From NCBI GenBank assembly GCA_949128115.1, contig OX421962.1:75356735-75420734 (forward strand): a stretch of DNA of 64,000 bases. The letters are read 5' to 3'. Under the pieces are notes generated by a model, which was not told the origin of the DNA, did not search any database, and saw nothing but the letters and a program-made list of their open reading frames with translations. The translations under genes were made by a program, and so were the position numbers. Source of the DNA: Anaspis maculata. Lineage: Eukaryota > Arthropoda > Insecta > Coleoptera > Scraptiidae. The first letter of the stretch is position 1. Every line of letters begins with the position of its first letter. Positions 61,701 through 64,000 of this stretch are shown here, in pieces.

Positions 61701-63511
61701 TTCAAATCGCACGACTGATTTTTATCAAAGTTGCACATGTTCCACTGATTCTTCCACTGAGTTTCCATGATTTCTAATTTTCTGCGGATGGGAAAAGGTA
61801 TAAAGAAAGGATGAGGCCGCGCGATTTAATAATTTTCTTTTGTAAAACATGATGGGTTTTTTACTCTCATATTTTCAATTTTGGAAAAATTCAATAGTTT
61901 TTCTCTACTATCTGGAACTTTGTTATACCAAAACGAATTTCAATTCAACTTGAAATTTACCATAAGTACATACTTTGATGTGATAGGGAGCCATATCAAT
62001 CCATATCAGAGCCAAATTTGATGGAATTTCAAAACTCAGATTCTTTCTACAAAAAGCTAATGATTTTGTATGGTACTGTTGATACAACAAAGGTGTAACA
62101 GTGAACAGTCACTTCTCTGCACTGCGAAAATACGCTCATGAGACTCACGCCCGTGAGAACTTTGCTACTTGTTTAAAGTTGACGTTAATAATGACAAATT
62201 ATTTCAACACATTGAAGTAGGTATATCCCATACACATTATATTTTCAGTGAAATGACTTTTTGAAGCAAAAATAAAGTGACAAGGGAGAATACGGCCGGT
62301 GGCCGCTGATAGTTTCGCTCCAAAACTTTGCAGGTGCCATCAGCCGTAGCTGTAGCCCCCCAACTTGTCACTCTGTTTTTGCTCCAAAAAGTCATTCTAC
62401 TGAAAATAGAAAGTGTATGGGATATATATGAAGTATTTTCAGTATCAGTTTTCTAGTCCTAAGTCAACAAACCCAGCAAAGTTTCCAACATGGCGAAAGC
62501 ACAAGGACATAAGCTTAAACTTTTTGTTCGACAATTTGCAGAGCTTCCCATCGGTATATTCCAGGGCGTGTTCTACCAAAAGGATCGCCCGGAATACATG
62601 AATTATGGTGCACTGGGCACAATAATAGCACATGAAATTTATCATATAATTATTGAAGCGGAGTACAGAAATTTGCAAGGCGATTTGCGGAGCTGGTGGT
62701 CATCTCACAGTCTCCTTAATTACGAAGAGAAACTCCAGTGCCTCTCGAATCACTACGGCAAGTTCATCGTATCCAAGATAGAACAGCAAGTAAGCATGAT
62801 ATAGTATATTGAATTCATTATTAGATTAGTAGTAACTTAGGTATGCCTGATGCCTGCCTCATATGCCAAGTCTGCAAATTGTGCTGTGCGGTTTTGATCC
62901 GTTTTGATGACAAAGCTGACATTCGTACGTGCATTAGATATTGTATTACAGCACAGCTGTATCTACCTAAATGTGATTTGCTCGAAATGATTGTTGTAAT
63001 AATCGATTACTAGCAGCGGACATGATACAAATATTTGAACAACAATAACTATCGGAGCAGAGTGTGGTGTGAAATGGCATAGGGCATAGGCATATTCACA
63101 AGTAGTGGTATAGTTCCGACGCCGGCACGCACAAAGTGAATTAAGACACGTCTTCCACAGCACAATACTTCCAATCCTCGAGACGAAGAGATGGCGGACT
63201 TGGTCGGAATGAAAGTTTCTTACGACACCTACATCAATTGGGTTCAAGAAAACAGAGTTGAGCCGCAGCTTCCCGGATTAAACTATTCCCCCAACCAATT
63301 GTTCTGGATATCATCGGCAATTCATCACTGTTCAAAGTCCCACACCCAAACTTTCCATCAGGGACACACTTCTAATTATCAAGAACAGGAACAGGATCCC
63401 GAACAATTACGTGTCAACGGCGCCTTGCAGAACATCCAGGAGTTCGCTTATGATTTTGCGTGTCCTGTGGGGGCCAAAATGAATCCGCCCCACAAATGTC
63501 AACTCTGGTGA
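40768..63511 (+). CDS. Neprilysin-like M13 zinc metallopeptidase, divergent, 10 exons
   Basis: Exons: 40768-40787, 40850-40995, 45857-46371, 46539-46697, 51596-51822, 53362-53520, 53602-53833, 58745-58919, 62542-62789, 63161-63511. All introns are GT...AG, phases agree, and the total is 743 residues, normal for family M13. Residues 1-32 are a cytoplasmic tail, 33-54 a single transmembrane helix (type II topology), then CTSSTC, VDPCEDFYRFSCG and KFYRACMNE of the M13 N domain. The catalytic domain has HEIYH at 575-579, E636 and D640 (EEMAD in place of ENIAD), LPGL, NQLFWISSA, and a CQLW C-terminus. Known members cleave extracellular peptides. Departures: the substrate-binding NA(Y/F)Y is replaced by SILY (534-537), the G before HExxH is A, FDD after it is missing, the transition-state His of HSP--FR is Gln705, and LPSRDYY is absent at the exon 3/4 junction. 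The start ATG has A at -3. Activity is doubtful. Confidence 0.9.
40850..40995 (+). CDS. Neprilysin-like exon 2 (tail and transmembrane helix)
   Basis: Acceptor TTTTAG|A, donor A|GTAAGT, ending in phase 1. It encodes an acidic and proline-containing tail, the WWNNRSTLEKR juxtamembrane stretch and the hydrophobic helix LIIATLVCLAVLLLIFLIYF. This anchor layout is usual for neprilysins. Confidence 0.85.
41140..42315. repeat. Symmetric repeat array in intron 2 (related to 23030-23830)
   Basis: GACGAAACATTGCGAAACATC-type words run forward near 41440 and 41730, and reversed near 41905 and 42165 (CAATTTGAT--A-CACAAAGT-GGTA). It also contains repeated blocks with GTTGGGGTGGG. The right edge closes with GAAACACCCTGTA. 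It is a relative of the array inside the 1849-bp element at 22563. Confidence 0.6.
43952..44650 (+). pseudogene. Broken PIN/FEN-like nuclease-type gene of mobile-element origin
   Basis: The opening frame gives MIKLLIGKLVENNINAEDDA, then DVKIVSTAIE and VAVIGQDLDLVVLLL. This is an acidic pattern (DDAD, then GQD-DL-VLL) like that of PIN or XPG-type nuclease folds in uncharacterised insect proteins. A frameshift near 44240 moves to FTGCDIISAAFIGKCKIKFA and LKEAAKVY, ending at a stop. A further frame has NPSSSPSEIQIAGN. A GCD---A-F--GK block after GQD-DL is the order I recall for that protein group. Stops and the frameshift rule out function. Confidence 0.5.
45122..45190 (-). other. tRNA-like sequence inside the intron 2 element
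   Basis: On the minus strand TAGCTCGGTGGG resembles box A, CTCTGGCTTCAAACCCAGAG forms an anticodon-like hairpin, and ACTTCAAATCC resembles box B (normally GGTTC). The acceptor ends do not pair well. It is probably a tRNA pseudogene or SINE head. Confidence 0.5.
45857..46371 (+). CDS. Neprilysin-like exon 3 (start of M13 N domain)
   Basis: Carries KPEVCTSSTC, VDPCEDFYRFSCGNF, NLAKKFYRACMNES and GGWPTI, the N-terminal landmarks of M13. The acceptor CCGCCAG|AT was chosen because it keeps phase and puts six residues between the membrane helix and the first cysteine, as in vertebrate neprilysin. An in-phase alternative acceptor at 45789-45790 (TTTCAAG|AT) would add 22 residues. Donor AAC|GTAAGT. 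Confidence 0.85.
46539..46697 (+). CDS. Neprilysin-like exon 4
   Basis: Acceptor TTTTTCCAG, donor AAG|GTGAGC, phase 0 on both sides. Encodes LEDPSYSTSEVRTD and YLEYMVDTAILFGAS, matching the family's AYL-YM---A-LLGA block. The LPSR(D/E)YY motif normally just upstream is missing, and the 167-base intron before it holds no extra exon. Confidence 0.88.
46740..47563. other. Intron 4, 5' part, nothing recognised
   Basis: About 820 bases without conserved frame or paired repeat. Confidence 0.5.
47577..48470 (-). mobile_element. 5'-truncated LINE with 13-bp target duplication
   Basis: ACAGTTGACAGTC flanks the element at 47564-47576 and 48471-48483. On the minus strand it reads from the truncated 5' end at 48470 through an open frame of 215 residues (to 47825), then an AATAAA and a tail of AATTG units. 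The frame contains ELCTSCNLQKAESLQHMLFE followed by CPIYEDVR. This C--C------H----C knuckle is usual near the C-terminus of jockey-like LINE reverse transcriptases. The frame is intact, so the insertion is fairly recent, but the reverse transcriptase core is absent. It lies in intron 4 antisense to the host gene. Confidence 0.93.
48889..50064. mobile_element. 1.18 kb foldback element with TA target duplication
   Basis: The ends CAGGGTGTTTCAGTGACCTT and its exact mirror AAGGTCACTGAAACACCCTG are flanked by TA (48887-48888 and 50065-50066). The arms are about 550-590 bp each and highly alike, meeting near 49476, so almost the whole element is one hairpin. TA duplications point to Tc1/mariner-type mobilisation. 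Frames of about 110 residues are symmetric by-products. Confidence 0.88.
50116..50438 (+). mobile_element. tRNA-derived SINE, family 1, near full-length copy
   Basis: The head begins AGGAGCTCTGTGTTG, and box B is diverged (CAAATTCGATCTCC). The body includes GTTGGTGGTCGATCAAGAT and the copy ends GTTAAATAAACGAAAAAAAA. It sits in intron 4 of the neprilysin-like gene, sense orientation. Confidence 0.88.
50895..51526. mobile_element. 632-bp foldback element at TTAA
   Basis: The ends GAGTCCTCTGTACGCTC and GAGCGTACAGAGGACTC are a perfect 17-bp inverted pair, each with TTAA directly outside (50891-50894 and 51527-51530). The arms are about 250 bp each and diverged by small changes. The middle is occupied by a separate 126-bp MITE. 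TTAA flanks fit piggyBac-type or Kolobok-type mobilisation. Confidence 0.87.
51148..51273. mobile_element. 126-bp mariner-type MITE at the centre of a foldback
   Basis: The ends CCGGGTGGTTTTT and AAAAACCACCCGG are inverted, with TA on each side (51146-51147 and 51274-51275). Outside it GCACCATCG is mirrored by CGATTGTGC, so the MITE sits exactly at the hairpin tip of the enclosing element. Confidence 0.82.
51596..51822 (+). CDS. Neprilysin-like exon 5
   Basis: Acceptor CATATTTAG, donor CG|GTAATG, ends in phase 2. Encodes ITEEVQNSKNGSEPSLRSLS and WSWEAYINKIL, ending HPMYLKKLLELLRTTNK. This corresponds to the segment W--fln--f and Y---l--l---T of the family. Confidence 0.88.
51823..53361. other. 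Intron 5, nothing recognised
   Basis: About 1.5 kb with short frames only. The frame at 52612-52998 was considered as an exon and not accepted because its donor phase does not fit exon 6. Confidence 0.5.
53362..53520 (+). CDS. Neprilysin-like exon 6
   Basis: Acceptor CTTTTCAG, donor AG|GTTAGT, phase 2 in and out. Encodes VIANFMSWHTLQHLINYLP and EPRWSMCVSSTQS, the (i)NYM-W and P-W--C landmarks of M13. Confidence 0.9.
53602..53833 (+). CDS. Neprilysin-like exon 7
   Basis: Acceptor TTGTTTCAG, donor GAG|GTAGTG, ends in phase 0. Encodes MGTVVAAAYVEKYFEEES and LDWLD-like LNWLDQQTKDMALEKV, the family's G-avg-lyv---F and lDWmd--Tr--A--K- blocks. Confidence 0.9.
54544..54640 (+). mobile_element. tRNA-derived SINE head, family 2
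   Basis: CAGCTCAGCGGTAAAG matches box A, and 45 bases on CAGGCTTCGATTCCCAG matches box B. The following body is not delimited. A related head is in the inverted pair at 54911-55072. Confidence 0.72.
54911..55072. mobile_element. Two tRNA-like SINE heads facing each other, family 2
   Basis: TTGGTGTCATCCCCGTTACC at the left is mirrored by GAAGAGGATGACACCAA at the right. The minus-strand head (54998-55072) has a clean box A (CAGCTCAGCGGTAGAGC) and box B (CGAGTTCGACTCCCG). The plus-strand head is more decayed and lacks a good box B. Confidence 0.7.
55135..58345. mobile_element. Large palindromic (foldback) structure in intron 7
   Basis: Sequence from about 55135 to 56040 is mirrored from about 56040 to 58345, allowing for a 1.3 kb insertion in the right arm. 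Mirrored blocks: 55384-55500 with 57905-58016, 55730-55760 with 56328-56358, and 55975-56100 around the centre with TACCAAGGAACCAAAGTGAA and its mirror. Both arms keep a matching frame beginning MTPTFPK-GKLVC-NLSYTD (minus strand from 55378, plus strand from 58033). I do not recognise that frame. Confidence 0.75.
56426..57750. mobile_element. 1325-bp TIR element inserted in the palindrome's right arm
   Basis: The ends are TTGGCGAAAATC and GATTTTCGCCAA, with TA directly outside (56424-56425 and 57751-57752). Further in, CCATGTTTGACTGCGT-type and GGCCCAAGGGGCCTTGACAA blocks are mirrored. The left arm of the palindrome is uninterrupted at the equivalent place near 55663, which shows the insertion is secondary. 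No transposase was found. TA flanks suggest Tc1/mariner-type mobilisation. Confidence 0.83.
58745..58919 (+). CDS. Neprilysin-like exon 8
   Basis: Acceptor TCTCCCCAG, donor C|GTAAGT, phase 0 in, phase 1 out. Encodes KLHEHDWSLDDPVEMSNHAT and GMSILYSRKKN. The family normally shows P-tVNAyY-p--N-i here; the Asn-Ala pair that binds substrate is replaced by Ser-Ile (534-535). Confidence 0.85.
58920..60040. other. Intron 8, 5' part, nothing recognised
   Basis: AT-rich, with short frames on both strands. I see no conserved element. Confidence 0.5.
60043..61700 (+). repeat. Tandem array, five units of about 331 bp, each with a long stem-loop
   Basis: GGGCGTTGTATGTA marks successive unit ends at 60356, 60688, 61018, 61348 and 61680, spacings 332, 330, 330 and 332. 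Units are highly alike. Each contains an inverted repeat of about 160 bp. Its arms pair AATATCAC with GTGATATT, GATAATTTTGG with CCAAAATTATC, CAGGCG with CGCCTGG and TAAATGCCC with GGGCATTTA around a tip near CTCCGTAGGAGG. A separate GTGACAGCTGTCAG palindrome follows. Several units pair changes on both stem sides only loosely. It lies in intron 8. Confidence 0.93.
61701..62221. other. Intron 8, part between array and MITE
   Basis: About 520 bases with nothing recognised. Confidence 0.5.
62223..62426. mobile_element. MITE, family with ATATCCCATACA-type ends, copy 3
   Basis: TATATCCCATACACATTATA on the left is mirrored by AGAAAGTGTATGGGATATA on the right. The inner GAAATGACTTTTTGAAGCAAA with TTGCTCCAAAAAGTCATTCT also pairs. 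TA flanks are possible. It ends about 115 bases before the acceptor of exon 9. Confidence 0.88.
62542..62789 (+). CDS. Neprilysin-like exon 9 (HExxH zinc site)
   Basis: Acceptor ATTTGCAG, donor CAA|GTAAGC, phase 1 in, phase 0 out. Encodes LPIGIFQGVFY, MNYGALGTIIAHEIYH and LRSWW. The zinc-binding HEIYH starts at 62631. FPAG is LPIG, GHE is AHE, and the FDD following the second His is IIE. A MITE ends only 115 bases upstream of the acceptor. Confidence 0.9.
63161..63511 (+). CDS. Neprilysin-like exon 10 (third zinc ligand, C-terminus)
   Basis: The acceptor GTCTTCCACAG gives phase 0. Encodes DEEMADLVGMKVSYDTYINW (E636 and D640 keep the zinc-ligand spacing, 57 residues after the second His), LPGLNYSPNQLFWISSA, EQLRV and FACPVGAKMNP, and ends CQLW followed by TGA. 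The stretch between C684 and R711 is rich in His, Gln and Glu and lacks the family's catalytic HSP. Confidence 0.92.
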   Translation, partial: HNTSNPRDEEMADLVGMKVSYDTYINWVQENRVEPQLPGLNYSPNQLFWISSAIHHCSKSHTQTFHQGHTSNYQEQEQDPEQLRVNGALQNIQEFAYDFACPVGAKMNPPHKCQLW

Positions 63512-63549
63512 TACACATCTTGATTTGTTTTGTAAAGCGTAAAAAGGAA

Positions 63550-63555
63550 AATAAA
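63550..63555 (+). terminator. Polyadenylation signal AATAAA
   Basis: AATAAA begins 38 bases after the stop codon of the neprilysin-like gene. It is the first canonical signal downstream. If used, the 3' untranslated region would be only about 60 bases. Confidence 0.6.
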
Positions 63556-63818
63556 TTCCTACGAAAAAGTCTACCTCTATCTATGTAGGATTCACAATAC
63601 CCAAATAATTTTGAAATTTCAATAGCTCAACTTTTGCTCCAATAATAAACTGCGCACAAAATGAAGTGACAATTTTATTTTTGGAGGTTTTTTCAAGTGT
63701 CAGTAACTTTTTGAAAAATGATCGTAATCTGACGCAGCTTTCACTGTTGTGAGGATACATTCTTCTATTTTGTGAACCATTCATATCCAAGCCATTCGTA
63801 GTAAAGTTATGTCTCATA

Positions 63819-63890
63819 CAGGGTGATACAAGAAGGCGTGCAACTTTCTGCTCTTTTCATCTTAGCACCGGAAATTTTCACGTCATCCTG
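63819..63890. mobile_element. 72-bp short MITE with TA flanks
   Basis: CAGGGTGATACAAG on the left is partly mirrored by TCATCCTG on the right, each with TA outside (63817-63818 and 63891-63892). The inverted match is short, so this is tentative. CAGGGTG ends are common to other elements in the window. Confidence 0.45.
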
Positions 63891-64000
63891 TATATACGAA
63901 TGTGACTTCATCTTGTAGCCTGTAGTATCTGTAACTTATAACTGTTTAGTTTTTTACTCTACGTTGTATACTTGGGGAGATATGATTTTTCTTGTACAAA

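Overview
The window looks like a gene-poor, repeat-rich stretch of an insect genome, most likely hemipteran. It is AT-rich, has spliceosomal introns with canonical GT...AG ends, and is packed with tRNA-derived SINEs, LINE and Ty3/gypsy remnants, and TIR or foldback DNA elements. The species is not identifiable from sequence alone; the hemipteran guess rests mainly on the look of the transposon-derived coding fragments.

Only one host gene is supported. It is a ten-exon, plus-strand M13 metallopeptidase (neprilysin-like) gene from 40768 to 63511. Every junction keeps phase, and the exons sum to 2232 nt, or 743 residues plus a stop, which is the usual family length. The protein is a type II membrane protein: short cytoplasmic tail, one transmembrane helix, M13 N domain, then the M13 catalytic domain. 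It keeps HEIYH and the downstream E...D zinc-site pair but has lost several residues normally invariant in the family. It may be a weakened or inactive member.

From 1 to 20.4 kb there is no recognisable host gene. The stretch holds a LINE reverse transcriptase split by a 3.7 kb foldback element, a GC-rich island of unknown meaning (8.6-9.6 kb), a piggyBac-type MITE, several tandem repeats and hAT-like elements.

From 20.4 to 30.7 kb lies a layered insertion. A Ty3/gypsy reverse transcriptase fragment is cut between two adjacent codons by a 9.5 kb terminal-inverted-repeat element. That element is in turn invaded by a SINE, a 1.85 kb element with an 8-bp target duplication carrying broken transposon coding sequence, a 607-bp hAT MITE and others.

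From 30.7 to 40.6 kb there are further MITEs, SINEs, a LINE tail and a cluster of ATTCGAAT palindromes. From 40.8 kb to the end, the neprilysin-like exons alternate with introns loaded with mobile DNA: a 2.2 kb TIR element carrying a broken nuclease-like gene (intron 2), a truncated LINE with a 13-bp target duplication (intron 4), large foldbacks (introns 4 and 7) and a five-unit array of about 331-bp hairpin repeats (intron 8).
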